Source of the DNA: Tragulus kanchil
Taxonomy: Eukaryota; Chordata; Mammalia; Artiodactyla; Tragulidae
Reading direction: 5' to 3'
Assembly (NCBI GenBank): GCA_022376925.1
Contig: JAIOJX010000001.1
Location: 34,566,170 to 34,630,169, forward strand
Length of the DNA: 64,000 nucleotides
Positions 11,091 through 23,693 of this stretch are shown here, piece after piece (the stretch's first letter is position 1; each line of letters opens with the position of its first letter). Under the pieces are notes generated by a model that was not told the DNA's origin, made no database searches, and saw nothing but the letters and a program-made list of their open reading frames with translations. Position numbers and translations under genes: made by a program.

Positions 11091-12661
11091 ACTGAAAATA
11101 ACTAAAAAAATACAACATAATTTAAAAATTTAAGAAAATAGTTGGCTGTTTCAATCTCTGCTTCAATGGATATATTCTATGTTTTATTGAGAAACTGAGA
11201 GCACTGATTTTGGATCCAACAGTTTGGGCTATATCCTGCTTTTACAACTCATTAGCTGTACAATTTTTGGTAATTTGCTTAATGTCTGTGTGCCTCAATT
11301 TCCTCTTATGTAAAATGGGTACATTGATAGTACAACACTCACAGATTTCTTTTGAGGAATGGATTGATTAGTACCTGGAAATAATTGAGAGCACTGTCTC
11401 AAATATGGTGCACACTGAAAGCAGTGATATTATGAATATTCATATTATTATCATTTTCTGCATAGTCCAAACTAACTTGATGGTATATATTCAGAATTGC
11501 TTTTATAGTAATAATGTGTTATCTGTACAAAATTAAAATCTGGGACTTCTGGCCCAGTGGTTAAACATGGAGCGTGCATCCAGAGCCGGTGCTCTGCAAC
11601 AACAGACGCCACCGCGATGGGAGGCCCACACAGGCCAAAGAGTAAAGATGGATGAAAGTAAATAAATTTTTAAAAATCAATAAAAGAGTCCAAAATTAAA
11701 GAAAAAATCAGAGACATCACTTTGCCAACAAAAGTCCCTATAGTCAAAGCTATGGCTTTCCCAGTAGTCATGTATGGATGTGAGAGCCATAAAGAAGGCT
11801 GAGAGCCCAAGAATTGATGCCTTTGAACTGTGGTGTTGGAGAAGACTCTTCAGAGTCCCGTGGACTGCAAGGAGATCAAGCCAGTCAATCCTAAAGGAAA
11901 TCAACCCTGAATGTTCTTTGGAAGGACTGATGATGAAGCTGAAGCTCCAATACTTTGTCCAGCTGATGCGAAAAGAGGACTCACTGGGAAAGACCGTGAT
12001 ACTGGAAAAAATAAAAGACAGGGGAAGGGGATGACAGAGGATGAGATGGTTGGATGGCATCACTGAGGCAGTGGACATGAGTTTGAGCAAGCTCCTGGAG
12101 ATGGTGAAGGACAGGGAAGCCTGGCATGCCTCAGTCCATGGAGTCACAATGAGTCGGACATGACTGGGTGGCTGAACTGAACTGAAAATAACTAAAAAAA
12201 TACAACATAATTTAAAAATTTAAGAAAATAGTTGGCTGTTTCAATCTCTGCTTCAATGGATATATTCTATGTTTTATTGAGAAACTGAGAGCACTGATTT
12301 TGGATCCAACAGTTTGGGCTATATCCTGCTTTTACAACTCATTAGCTGTACAATTTTTGGTAATTTGCTTAATGTCTGTGTGCCTCAATTTCCTCTTATG
12401 TAAAATGGGTACATTGATAGTACAACACTCACAGATTTCTTTTGAGGAATGGATTGATTAGTACCTGGAAATAATTGAGAGCACTGTCTCAAATATGGTG
12501 CACACTGAAAGCAGTGATATTATGAATATTCATATTATTATCATTTTCTGCATAGTCCAAACTAACTTGATGGTATATATTCAGAATTGCTTTTATAGTA
12601 ATAATGTGTTATCTGTACAAAAATTAAAATCTGGGACTTCCCTGGCGGCCCAGTGGTTAAG
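10535..12661. repeat. Tandem near-identical 1.09-kb block, pair 2
   Basis: Copy 1 is about 10535-11567 and copy 2 about 11625-12661, offset 1090. Content is the SINE tail, the BovB 3' end and a MIR. The junction (about 11560-11624) is a chimera: the truncated start of the CHR SINE found at 12633 is joined to mid-body SINE sequence of another subtype. Probably an assembly duplicate. Confidence 0.93.
11200..11425 (+). mobile_element. MIR SINE
   Basis: Sense MIR with 'ttagctgtacaatttttgg' and 'tgcctcaatttcctcttatg', the degenerate form of the MIR core. Repeated at 12290-12515 within block pair 2. Confidence 0.7.
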
Positions 12662-12814
12662 AATTCACGTTCTAATGCAAGGGATGTAGGTTCAATCCCT
12701 GGTCAGGGAACTAAGATCCCACATGCTGCAGGATAACTAAGCCCATGCAGCGCAACAAAGATTCCTCATATCACAACTAAGACCCAACGTGGCCAAATAA
12801 AGAAATAGTTTTAA
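12633..12814 (+). mobile_element. CHR-type SINE
   Basis: Starts 'gggacttccctggcggccca' and has box B 'ggttcaatccc'. A perfect 13-bp target-site duplication (aaaattaaaatct) is at 12620-12632 and 12815-12827. Confidence 0.9.
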
Positions 12815-12827
12815 AAAATTAAAATCT

Positions 12828-13335
12828 AAAGACTTGATACTGATGTAAATAACAGAAACATTACTTTTTATCATACATCCATTCCCAAATGTCATTAGTG
12901 GTGAATTCCTTTATGACTCTTTCTACTTTTATATGCAAATTCTCATATTTATTTATATACCTTAGTTCTTTTATTATTAGAGTACCTGTAACATGCACCA
13001 TTGATTCAAAAACACTTTGAGGAAAAATAAAACCCATTATATAACATGTATTTTATGATGTATTCCAATATTAGAAGTATTGAAAGATTTTTTAAAATTG
13101 ATCCTAACATAGAATAAGACAATTTAGATCATATGTATTGTTAGAATCTCTTGCATTTTGATGTAATTCCTTGTAGCCTTTTCCTAGGCATATACTCGTA
13201 TTCAATATAATTTTGTTTCCACTAAACTTCTGGTGGTGGTTCATTAGTGTGCATTAAAATCTCTCAGGGCAACATGATAATAAAGTGTTTGGAGGCCCAG
13301 ATGGAAGTGTGTTTGATTCATAAAATCTGGAGAGA
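12828..13335. other. Unassigned intergenic DNA
   Basis: AT-rich, no gene or repeat recognised. Confidence 0.4.
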
Positions 13336-13690
13336 GGTACCAAAGTCTGCATTATTAGCAAGAGAGACAGAAAATTCTGAAGCAGGTAGTCTTGGCCTTG
13401 GCCTGCTAACTCCAGTTTTAGCAAGAAATTCTAGTTAGGCAGTTTAGTAAGAATTCTCCCAACCTGATATCTAATCTTGCTTGATACATAACCAAGTTCC
13501 TCTTCATGATTTTTCATCTCCTCTCTCTCTCTCGTTTCCCATTGGCCATAAATCCCTAGCTGTCCCTAGTTGTCTCCGTTGGAGTTCAGTTCAATTTCTC
13601 TCCCCTACTGCAATAGTTTTGATCCTTTTTGCAATAGTCTTGAGTAAAGTATTTCTGTTTTTAAGAAGTAAATGTCATTTTTCTTTTATA
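13336..13690 (+). repeat. Possible LTR fragment
   Basis: The composition and phrases (tctccgttggagttcag, 'ctgcaatagttttgatcc', then a U5-like 'cttgagtaaagtatttctg') look like an old solo LTR of an endogenous retroelement. No internal region or gene is present. Family not assigned. Confidence 0.35.
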
Positions 13691-13859
13691 ATATAGAACA
13701 AAATTTTTATTCATGTTCTAATTTGCTGTGTCACGCTACCTCTACTAAGCTCCTTGGGAAATTCAAGTCCTTGACTCTAGAAAAATGAAGTGACTTGCCT
13801 GTTATTCTTCAGTCTTCGGTAGAACTAAACTAAGGAGTTAAGGATCCACACAGTCAGAA

Positions 13860-15535
13860 TGGTGACTTTAAACGTTTATTCAAGATATATCAGAATTTCT
13901 ACTCTTGACTGGGATAAAATAACAGAGTAGAATTACTTTCCATTCTGAAACAAATGAAAAACTAGATGAAATTGATGCACCAGTTCTCAAGACACAGAAC
14001 ATTAAGCAATGGAGGTCAGTGATCTCTAAAAGACTGGGAACAAATTAGATCATTCTCATGACTACTCGAGCCTACTTCCTGAAGAAAGTTTTCAAGACAC
14101 AGTGCAGAATGTGAGAGTCCCTGGAGAGCCCAATGCCATCCTACAGATTATGATAAGAAGGGAATCTGGGGAGGCCAAGGTAGCTAGAGATGCAAGGTAG
14201 AGCACCAAAAAGAAGGAGCTCACAAGGAAAAAATTTTGGAGATTTGCAGAGGATTTTCCTTGACTACCTACCTGAGTACTGATCATTACATGCCTGTGAG
14301 CCAATGATCCCAGATCAAGGAAAGAACCAGGGCTTCCCGTGATGGTCCAGTGGGTAAGGACACCGCCTTGCAGTACAAGGGGCGCCCGTTTGATCCCTGG
14401 CCTGGGAAGATCCCACGTGCCACGGAGCGGCTGGACTGATGTGTCCAATTACCGAGCCGGAGCTCTGGAGCGCATGCGCCCAGAGCCGGCGCTCTGCACC
14501 GACAGACGGCGATGGGAGGCCCACACGGGCCAAAGAACAAAGACGGATGAAACCAGAGAAATGAAAGACCAATGGAAGTGGCCTGCCCGCTCCCCTCCCT
14601 CCCCAACCCGACCCCTGCCCAAAAATAAATAAATAAATAAATCTTAAAAAAAAAAAAAAAGAACCAGCCAAGAGAATGAAAGAGAATAATTTCTTAAGTG
14701 CACACAAGTTTGGGAGTAGTGCCTGTTTCTAACCAGTCAGACTTGAAGATTTCATAATTCAAAGGACATCAGAAAGAGTGTTTGGAAGAGTTTTTCCTCA
14801 TTACTGGGGTACAATTAACCCTAAGTTAAATACTACATTTTTTCTCACCTTACAAAGACTAAAATCAAAAATCAAAAAAAAGAGATCAAATTGTTTACAA
14901 GTAACTTGCCTGTGTCCCAGAATAAAAAACAACATATTTACAAGGCTAAAAACTATGTATCACTCAAGAGGTAAAACTCACAATGCCAGGCAACAATTGC
15001 CAGGTCAGGAAAGTCTAACCCATTATGAGGAGATAAGTAAATAAATAAATAAAAACTGACCAAGAATTGATAAAGATGGTAGAATCAGACAAGGACATTA
15101 AAAAAGATATCTTTACTGCGTGTATGTTCAAGAAACTGGAGGAAAGGCTGAAGATGTTTAATAGAAACACAGAATACAAAAAGTACATTTTAAAAGACCC
15201 AAATAGAATACCTAGAGATAAAAACTACAATGTCTGAAATGAAAAATATGTTAGATGGGGTTAAGGGCAGATTTGACGTTACAGATGAAAAGATCACTGA
15301 ACCTGAAGATATATGAACAGAAACAATTCAAAATGAAATACGGAGAAAAAAGACTTTAAAAATGAATAGATCTCTTAATTCCATACCCCTATTTTTATAG
15401 CAAAAGGAATTATAGCCTAAACTATTCTTATAATAATTTTGAATGGAGTATAATCTGTAAAAATACTGAGTCACTACACTGTGTACCTGAAACTAACATA
15501 ATGTTATAAATCAATTGTACCTTATTTTAAAAGAT
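13860..15535 (+). mobile_element. Ancient L1 fragment
   Basis: 15190-15360 resembles the mammalian L1M 5'UTR/ORF1 consensus ('caatgtctgaaatgaaaaat'), and 15380-15535 resembles an artiodactyl L1 3' end ('ctgaaactaacataatgtta'). Fully decayed and interrupted by a SINE at 14331. This may be two L1 pieces side by side. Confidence 0.55.
14331..14657 (+). mobile_element. tRNA-headed SINE, long form
   Basis: Full-length copy with the C-rich 3' domain, (AAAT)n and A15 tail. Target-site duplication aaagaaccag at 14321-14330 and 14658-14667. Confidence 0.9.
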
Positions 15536-16121
15536 GAACAAACATTTAATCACTTTAAATCGAAGTGGTCTAAGCTCTCAAATGGCAGGACAGAGATTAT
15601 CAGAGTGAAAATAAAGCAAGACTGAGTCCTTAATCTCTGAATGCTGTGGAGAAGAGACGGTTGGTTGCACACAGAGCAACCCACAGACACATACTGAGAA
15701 AAAGATCTTTTTGGCTAAAAATAAACAAGATACCATCGTCCAAGCATCATGAAGTTAGTACTCACCTAAGCTAGTACAATTCTAAGTCAGATTTTTATGC
15801 ACACCTCTGTAGCAGACAAACTGGGACACTGGGGTGTCCAGAGACACCTGGCATCATGGGGGTTGGAGGTGGCTCACCACAGCAGAGGAATGGAGTGGCC
15901 CTGTGACACTTGGTTTGGATGCCACTTCCAACAACGGACGGGAATCTGAGGGACTTGGGTCCTGCACGTGCAGATGAACATAAGAAATAATTAACCACAG
16001 CGCACATGTTCTTTACCTATTTTGGTTCTCACCACAGTCCTGGAAATGATCTCCATGTTATCAATGAACAGAGCAAAATAACTGAGGAATTGTCACAGTA
16101 ATAACAACTGTCTATTGATAG

Positions 16122-16355
16122 CTCTTCCCAGGTGGCTCAGAGGGAAAGAATCCACCTGCAGTGCGTGAGATGCTTTTTGCACAGGAGACAGGGATTCTGT
16201 CTCTCCGTCAGGAAGATCCCTGATTGGGGGGTGGGGGATGGCAACCCACTTCAGACTTCTTGCCCGGGAAATCCCATAGCAGCTTGAGGGGCTACAGTCC
16301 ACGGGGTCCTAAAAGAGTCGGACACAACCTAGTGACTAAACAACGACAACAACAG
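16122..16355 (+). mobile_element. Bov-tA SINE
   Basis: Sense copy: 'cttcccaggtggctcagagg' head, then 'atggcaacccacttcagact' and 'gagtcggacacaacct'. Repeated at 17206-17437 in the tandem copy. Confidence 0.85.
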
Positions 16356-16489
16356 ATGGCTTGCTTATTGATTCAAAAGTATTTTAAAATTCATCACTTT
16401 TGTTTGTTGGTCCTCTTTCAACAAGTTTTCATCAAGTTCTTCCTCACTTTCTTGAAATGGATTTGCACATTTACTCTGCTTCCTCCTTT

Positions 16490-16570
16490 TTGTTTTTTCC
16501 TTAGCCATGAACCTGTGCCCTCTGGGTTGAAGTGCAGAGCCCTAACCACTAGACAACCAAGGAATTCCTG
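16490..16570 (-). mobile_element. CHR SINE fragment, antisense
   Basis: Reverse of a CHR head (ccctaaccactagacaacca to aaggaattcctg). Repeated at about 17572-17652. Confidence 0.6.
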
Positions 16571-17843
16571 CTTCCTTTTTAAAAAATCAAACTTTAATAT
16601 AACTAGAGATTAAGCAATTGTTTAAGAGATTAAGTAATACTGGATAATTTAGGAAAAATAGATAAAAACTTAAAATTAATCTATACACATGTGACCTCAG
16701 TAAAGGAAACACAGCGTGAAACTAGATCAAAATTTTCACTCCTTAATATCTTTTTGTTCCCAAAAAAAGTAGATTCTTTACACCGCTGAACCAAAATACT
16801 GGCTTTAAAAATAAAAAATCCGTCCAAGCATCATGAAGTTAGTACTCACCTAAGCTAGTACAATTCTAAGTCAGATTTTTATGCACACCTCTGTAGCAGA
16901 CAAACTGGGACACTGGGGTGTCCAGAGACACCTGGCATCATGGGGGTTGGAGGTGGCTCACCACAGCAGAGGAATGGAGTGGCCCTGTGACACTTGGTTT
17001 GGATGCCACTTCCAACAACGGACGGGAATCTGAGGGACTTGGGTCCTGCACGTGCAGATGAACATAAGAAATAATTAACCACAGCGCACATGTTCTTTAC
17101 CTATTTTGGTTCTCACCACAGTCCTGGAAATGATCTCCATGTTATCAATGAACAGAGCAAAATAACTGAGGAATTGTCACAGTAATAACAACTGTCTATT
17201 GATAGCTCTTCCCAGGTGGCTCAGAGGGAAAGAATCCACCTGCAGTGCGTGAGATGCTTTTTGCACAGGAGACAGGGATTCTGTCTCTCCGTCAGGAAGA
17301 TCCCTGATTGGGGTGGGGATGGCAACCCACTTCAGACTTCTTGCCCGGGAAATCCCATAGCAGCTTGAGGGGCTACAGTCCACGGGGTCCTAAAAGAGTC
17401 GGACACAACCTAGTGACTAAACAACGACAACAACAGATGGCTTGCTTATTGATTCAAAAGTATTTTAAAATTCATCACTTTTGTTTGTTGGTCCTCTTTC
17501 AACAAGTTTTCATCAAGTTCTTCCTCACTTTCTTGAAATGGATTTGCACATTTACTCTGCTTCCTCCTTTTTGTTTTTTCCTTAGCCATGAACCTGTGCC
17601 CTCTGGGTTGAAGTGCAGAGCCCTAACCACTAGACAACCAAGGAATTCCTGCTTCCTTTTTAAAAAATCAAACTTTAATATAACTAGAGATTAAGCAATT
17701 GTTTAAGAGATTAAGTAATACTGGATAATTTAGGAAAAATAGATAAAAACTTAAAATTAATCTATACACATGTGACCTCAGTAAAGGAAACACAGCGTGG
17801 AAACTAGATCAAAATTTTCACTCCTTAATATCTTTTTTGTTCC

Positions 17844-18498
17844 AAAGCAACAATAACAAAACCATGTTAGGATTCATATTTTACAATCAGAAACACAACA
17901 GAGCTCTTTCCATTGGTGGGGAAATAATTTTTTTTTAATTTACATACATCTGAAGATTTTTCTTTTCATATGAAATTCACCAAAGTTTGTTTTTACTAAA
18001 TGGAAAATATTTTCCATAGGCTACAAGGGAAGGAGTAAATTTCTAAACAGGTTAACTGTAACTTTTAAAATGTTTGAGGGAAAATTAAAAATACAAATAA
18101 ATGTTAACCTTCTAAAGTTTATAGGAATGCCTTATTTATTTGGTTATATTTGTTTATATTACAAAGAAAGCATTTTGACTGCTTACACCAAGACAACAAC
18201 TACATTACATGGTATATACTTGAAAATTTTAAACTGAGATCATTCTAAACAAAATCAGCACGTTTTTTACATGAAATATGTGATATTAGAGAAGGAGGCA
18301 GGGAAAAGGATTTTGTCCATTTCATTCACATAATCAGTCCTTTTTCTACTCACAGGACAACTTTTAAGTTTCATATATAAATAGTTCTGTTCTGTTATAT
18401 AAATGTATTCACTTAATGTTCCCAAATTTGCCAATGGAGAGCAGACCTGCTGAAACATGACTGTTCTTTTCACAGTTTTGAAAAAGAGGAGCTAATTG
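17844..18498. other. Unassigned intergenic DNA
   Basis: AT-rich with several T-runs. No gene or repeat recognised. Confidence 0.4.
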
Positions 18499-19078
18499 AG
18501 AGCTTTTATTTTCTTGGGCTCCAAAATCACTGCAGATGATGGCTGCAGATCTGAAATTAAAAGATGCTTCTTCCTTGGAAGAAAAGCTATGAAAGCAGAG
18601 ACATCACTTTGCCAACAAAGGTCCATATAGTCAAAGCTATGGTTTTTCCAGCAGCCATGTACGGATGTGAGAGTTGGACCATAAAGAAGGCTGAGCACTG
18701 AAGAATTGATGGTTTCGAACTGTGGTTTTGGAGAAGACTCTGGAGAGTCCCTTGGACTGCAAGGAGATCAAACCAGGCAATCCTAAAGGAAATCAACCCT
18801 GAATAGTCATTGGAAGGACTGATGCTGAAGCCAAAGCTCCAATACTTCAGTCGTGTGATGTGAAGAGCTGACTCACTAGAAAAGACCCTGATGCTGGGAA
18901 AGATTGATGGCAGGAGGAGAAGGGGGTGACACAGGATGCAATTGGTTGGATGGTATCATGGACTCAATGGATGTGAATTTGAGCAAACTCCAGGAGATGG
19001 TGAAGGACAGGGAAGCCTGGTGTGCTGCAGTTCATGGGGTCACAAAGAGTCAAACACGACTGAGGGACTGAACAACAA
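18499..19078 (+). mobile_element. BovB LINE 3' fragment
   Basis: Sense BovB 3' end from 'ttattttcttgggctccaaa' through 'atggtgaaggacagggaagc'. Frameshifted; non-coding remnant. Confidence 0.85.
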
Positions 19079-19505
19079 TTGAAAGCTGGTCAAATGTGAT
19101 CCAATGAACTTTGAGGAATGGAAAGGAGACATAAAAAATAAACCTAAGTTAAAAGGTGTCTCCTTGGCTGGGGCTGTGAAAGAGGCAGTATTCCTTAAGA
19201 GGTTCTGAGCTTAGTTTAATCATGACTAAGTATAGGACGGTAAAAAATATTACAAGTGCTTTCTTTGGATACTTGGATTATGCTTTTGTTCATATTTTTA
19301 TATTTCCTGCATAATTGAAATATGTCTAATGACCATGTATTACACAAATAATTCTAAAAAGTATTTCATTTTAAAATGTTTCTCATAGAAATTTTTAAAA
19401 CAAGTGTAAAGAAATAAACAATTCACAGAAACCCAATGTTAGTTGTTGGTATATATTATTTTAGATAAGTTATAATTGCTAAAATCTTTAATAATTAAAC
19501 TCATT
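19079..19505. other. Unassigned intergenic DNA
   Basis: No feature recognised. Confidence 0.4.
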
Positions 19506-19509
19506 ATTA

Positions 19510-19600
19510 TATTATTAAATATCTACATCAGACACTGCAGGAAATTGAGCTCCAGGGTAATTAAGACAAAATAACTACTGCAAAAGGGCACAGGCTTGTA
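19510..19600 (-). mobile_element. Possible L2 fragment, antisense
   Basis: 'aaatatctacatcagacact' followed by 'gctccagggtaattaagac' resembles the antisense L2 3' end. A related stretch lies at 20775-20885. Confidence 0.4.
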
Positions 19601-19727
19601 CAGAAAAGATAATGCCTAATTTATTTAATAGTTATATAATTACTATACATTTATTATTAATAATAGGCCCATAATAGTGTATTCATGAGATATTGGAAAG
19701 ATTAAAAAACAGTACTGGTTTAGTAAC

Positions 19728-19885
19728 AAAAGTCCTCCTGCATAGCACAGGGAACTTATTCAATACTCTGTGATAAACCATAATGGAAAAGAATATGAAA
19801 AAAGAATGTATAAAAAAGCTACTGGTTTAAATATAGGCATACATTGTTTAATGCAATCCAATTTTAGAAATATTAAAATTTGGAA
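19728..19885 (+). mobile_element. L1 3' end fragment
   Basis: 'gcatagcacagggaactta' and 'gataaaccataatggaaaag' are the ruminant L1 3' end. Confidence 0.65.
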
Positions 19886-19892
19886 AGATATC

Positions 19893-20096
19893 ACCTGCAT
19901 GCATGTTCAGTCATGTCTGACTCTTTGCGACCCCATAAGCTGTAGTCTGCCAGATTCTTCTCTTCCAACAACAATACTGGAGTGAGTTGCCATTTCCTTC
20001 TCCAGGGGATCTTCCCAATCCAAGGATTGAACCCACATATCTTGCTTCTTCTGCATTGGCCAGCGGGTTCTTTACCCACTGAACCGCCAGGGAATA
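19893..20096 (-). mobile_element. Bov-tA SINE, antisense
   Basis: Antisense markers 'gactctttgcgaccccata', 'ctccaggggatcttccca' and terminal 'ccgccagggaa'. Confidence 0.85.
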
Positions 20097-20249
20097 AGTC
20101 TCAAAATAGTAGTTATTTATCAGGTAATTCCTTTGGATGACAAGAGAAGCTAGGAGTGGGAAGGCACCCAAGTAAAAGCATTTTTAACATTTCCCTCAGG
20201 TGATTATAATGGAAATAAGTGGTTTATGTTTACTTAAAACACTGGCACA

Positions 20250-20582
20250 GGGCTTCCCTGATGGTCCCGTGGGTAGAGTCCGCCTTGCTATGCAAGGGGC
20301 ACCGATTCAATCCCTGGCCCGGGAAGATCCCACGTGCTATGGAGCAGCTGAACCGGTGTGTCCTATGAGTCAGTGCTCCGGAGTGCATGCGCCCAGAGCC
20401 GGGGCTCTGCAACGAGAGAGGCCACTGATAATGGGAGGCCCACACAGGCCGAAGACTGAAGATGGATGAAAATAAATAAAAGACCAATAAAAGAGAGGCT
20501 AAAATTAAAAAAAAAAAAAGATATATTTTTAAAAAAGAGAAACACTTAGGAAATAAAGAGGATGTATTTTTAAAAAATAAAT
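20250..20582 (+). mobile_element. tRNA-headed SINE, short form with extra tail
   Basis: SINE body 20250-20500 and A13 tail, then about 65 bp of extra A/T-rich sequence ending in a second A-rich tail. The 13-bp target-site duplication (aaacactggcaca) at 20237-20249 and 20583-20595 encloses body and extra segment together, suggesting read-through past the first tail. Confidence 0.85.
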
Positions 20583-20595
20583 AAACACTGGCACA

Positions 20596-21455
20596 TACAA
20601 GGTTTTTTTTAAAAAATGATTGCAGACCTTCAGTTAGAGATTTCCCTTGTTATTTTCTTAGAAATTAAAATAAATACTTTTTAGGTAGTTACTTGCTTAG
20701 GCCACTTAATTAAGGACAGTCACTTAGGAACATTGTTGAGTCAGGTTCTGAACTCTATTGTAATTAATGAATTAATTAAAATAATAACGAAATATCTATT
20801 ATGTTAGACAATACACTAGAAACTGAGCTTCAGGATTATTAAGACAAAAATCACTGTCTTGAGAGGGGCACACAATCACGTCAAAATGATAAAGCCAAAC
20901 ATTTAACATCATTTTTAAGAACTTATAAAGCAGCTTCATATTTCAGGTATTGAAGGGATAGAAATGGAAAAGGAGTGCATTTCAGCTTTAAAATGTGTTC
21001 TTCTCACATAATTTACACATCTTCTGGGTCTGTTAAATTGGCTGGGCAGAACTACCCAGGCTCTATTTTTTAGAAAAATCCCCACATACAGCATGTTTGT
21101 TTTGGAGGTTTGAGACAGTGCAATTCCGGGCACACAATGGTTAAGACATCTAGATGTGCTGAGATGAGCTAGGAGGCCCCAGTGCATTCATGTCTGGGTT
21201 CTTTCAAAAGAAGAAGCATTAAAAGTAAAATCAAAAGGGCTGCTTTGTTCAGAACCAACGTAAGACCCAAGAAACATGGGAATGGTAAATATAACGCCAC
21301 AGTGAGGATAAAAGTCTTCTCCCACAGCTTTTATAGAAGTGGAAGGGGGGATTTATTTCACCCAGGGACTACAGAGACCAGGGGGGTTTTGTTACCTTGT
21401 GGACTCCAGCACATCAACAAGAGGAACTGAAATAAGAACCAGCAGAAGGTAAAGA
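20596..21455. other. Intergenic DNA downstream of BEX3
   Basis: Mostly unassigned. 20775-20885 resembles an antisense L2. No gene seen. Confidence 0.4.
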
Positions 21456-22028
21456 ATACCCAATTGACATGGTAGTAGTCAGGGAGTTAGGGGTACTGCA
21501 AATATGACTGGAATGACAGAGTGGAACCCACCGATTTTGCCCTCTGGACTTGTGAACCTAGGTGAAAAGTGCCTTCAGTACTGCTCAAGCATCTGAGGAG
21601 GGCAGGGTCCTGTTAAATGCTGGAGAGTTGCCTAGGAGGCAGCCCGACACGGTTCCACACCTCATGTATTCCACTCGGCAGCCCTGGAAGGCAGGCATTA
21701 TTCCCCATTTTACAGAAGACTGACTCTATACAGGAATTTATCTGTCATAAAGGGAGGGTTTATTTCCAGTGAAGACTGGAAGATACGTAAAGGTCACTTT
21801 TCTTTAAGTTTGCTGAACCAGTAATTATTATGTACATTCAGAGACTCATTGAGAAACTGTTCTCATTGCTTCTAAAACTCCAGATAATAAATGGAAAGTC
21901 ATACATAATCCAAACACAGAAATGTGCTCCAATTATTATCCTGGGGTATTTGATTTCAGATGTTTGGGGGGTTCATATATTTTTTCTTTGATGAGACAAT
22001 AATAAATGCGTAAACTTTTTTAAATTGC

Positions 22029-22034
22029 TTTATT
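22029..22034 (-). terminator. Duplicate of BEX3 poly(A) signal
   Basis: AATAAA (read on the minus strand) in the duplicated block. It matches the signal at 23119-23124 and is probably the same genomic site shown twice. Confidence 0.5.
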
Positions 22035-22262
22035 AACTTTACATTTTTCCATGCAAATAGGTGAAACTTTACTGTTGACAGAAACTTAGATTGGGTGCCA
22101 AGGCAATCTCCAATTAGAAGCTGGTAACACTGAACCCACCTGACACATGTAAATTACATAAGGTTCACAGCAAATAGATCAGTAAAGGCATAATCAGGAA
22201 AATGCAAGGAAAAAGAGAACAACAGTGGGGGATCACAGTATTCATCTCATGAAAATGGCAAG

Positions 22263-22537
<275 letters not shown>

Positions 22538-23118
22538 TGGTCTTGCCAATACCCAATTGACATGGAGAGTCAGGAGTTAGGGGTACTGCAAATATGACTG
22601 GAATGACAGAGTGGAACCCACCGATTTTGCCCTCTGGACTTGTGAACCTAGGTGAAAAGTGCCTTCAGTACTGCTCAAGCATCTGAGGAGGGCAGGGTCC
22701 TGTTAAATGCTGGAGAGTTGCCTAGGAGGCAGCCCGACACGGTTCCACACCTCATGTATTCCACTCGGCAGCCCTGGAAGGCAGGCATTATTCCCCATTT
22801 TACAGAAGACTGACTCTATACAGGAATTTATCTGTCATAAAGGGAGGGTTTATTTCCAGTGAAGACTGGAAGATACGTAAAGGTCACTTTTCTTTAAGTT
22901 TGCTGAACCAGTAATTATTATGTACATTCAGAGACTCATTGAGAAACTGTTCTCATTGCTTCTAAAACTCCAGATAATAAATGGAAAGTCATACATAATC
23001 CAAACACAGAAATGTGCTCCAATTATTATCCTGGGGTATTTGATTTCAGATGTTTGGGGGGTTCATATATTTTTTCTTTGATGAGACAATAATAAATGCG
23101 TAAACTTTTTTAAATTGC

Positions 23119-23124
23119 TTTATT
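23119..23124 (-). terminator. BEX3: BEX3 poly(A) signal
   Basis: AATAAA on the minus strand, about 230 bases past the BEX3 stop. The short 3'UTR this implies suits the gene. It is the best canonical signal in the region. Confidence 0.7.
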
Positions 23125-23354
23125 AACTTTACATTTTTCCATGCAAATAGGTGAAACTTTACTGTTGACAGAAACTTAGATTGGGTGCCAAGGCAATCTC
23201 CAATTAGAAGCTGGTAACACTGAACCCACCTGACACATGTAAATTACATAAGGTTCACAGCAAATAGATCAGTAAAGGCATAATCAGGAAAATGCAAGGA
23301 AAAAGAGAACAACAGTGGGGGATCACAGTATTCATCTCATGAAAATGGCAAGAG

Positions 23355-23693
23355 TCAAGGCATAAGGCAAAATTCGTCATGATGGTCATGGTGATTTGAG
23401 AGCTCCCCCATAAGGATACGCAGACAATTCCTCAATTGCAGCTCCCTAAGTTTTCTCCTGATTTCTCTCATCTCCTCCATGAACATTTCCATATCATCTC
23501 CATCTCCACCCATCCCATCGTTGACCTGCCTATTGGGTATGGCCCATCGGAAATTAGGGGCAAGTCGGCGAGCCTGTCCCCGTCTATGATTTCTTTCTGG
23601 CGGGTGGCCTTCGCCCCCTCCTAAAGGGCGGTCTTCCTCTCCATTCGGCATCGGTTGCTCCATTCCTTCGTTTTCCTGGTGGATATTTGCCAT
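23355..23693 (-). CDS. BEX3: BEX3 (NGFRAP1/NADE), brain-expressed X-linked protein 3
   Basis: This single exon encodes 112 residues and matches the BEX3 family closely; the human protein is 111 residues. Family knowledge: BEX3 is a small adaptor that binds the p75 neurotrophin receptor and takes part in neurotrophin-linked cell-death signalling. Visible in the sequence: start [14 protein letters not shown]; a glycine/arginine-rich stretch at about residues 25-42; the conserved segment [14 protein letters not shown] (43-56); acidic [13 protein letters not shown] (63-75); a leucine-rich, export-signal-like helix (81-97); a histidine cluster HHDHHDEF (101-108); and a C-terminal CLMP box (109-112) of CaaX type. 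I chose the ATG at 23693 because it begins the family N-terminus; the frame stays open 28 codons further, across the likely splice acceptor near 23724. The gene lies on the same strand as TCEAL9, downstream of it. Coding in one 3' exon is normal for this family. Confidence 0.96.
   Translation of the reverse strand: MANIHQENEGMEQPMPNGEEDRPLGGGEGHPPERNHRRGQARRLAPNFRWAIPNRQVNDGMGGDGDDMEMFMEEMREIRRKLRELQLRNCLRILMGELSNHHDHHDEFCLMP

Larger units (their letters stand above)
15737..17843. repeat. Tandem near-identical 1.02-kb block, pair 3
   Basis: Copy 1 is 15737-16760 and copy 2 is 16821-17843, joined by 60 bp of sequence seen nowhere else (16761-16820). Differences are mostly homopolymer length (G-run at 16226 versus 17310; T-run at 16751 versus 17833). 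Each copy holds a Bov-tA and a CHR fragment. Probably an assembly duplicate. Confidence 0.95.
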
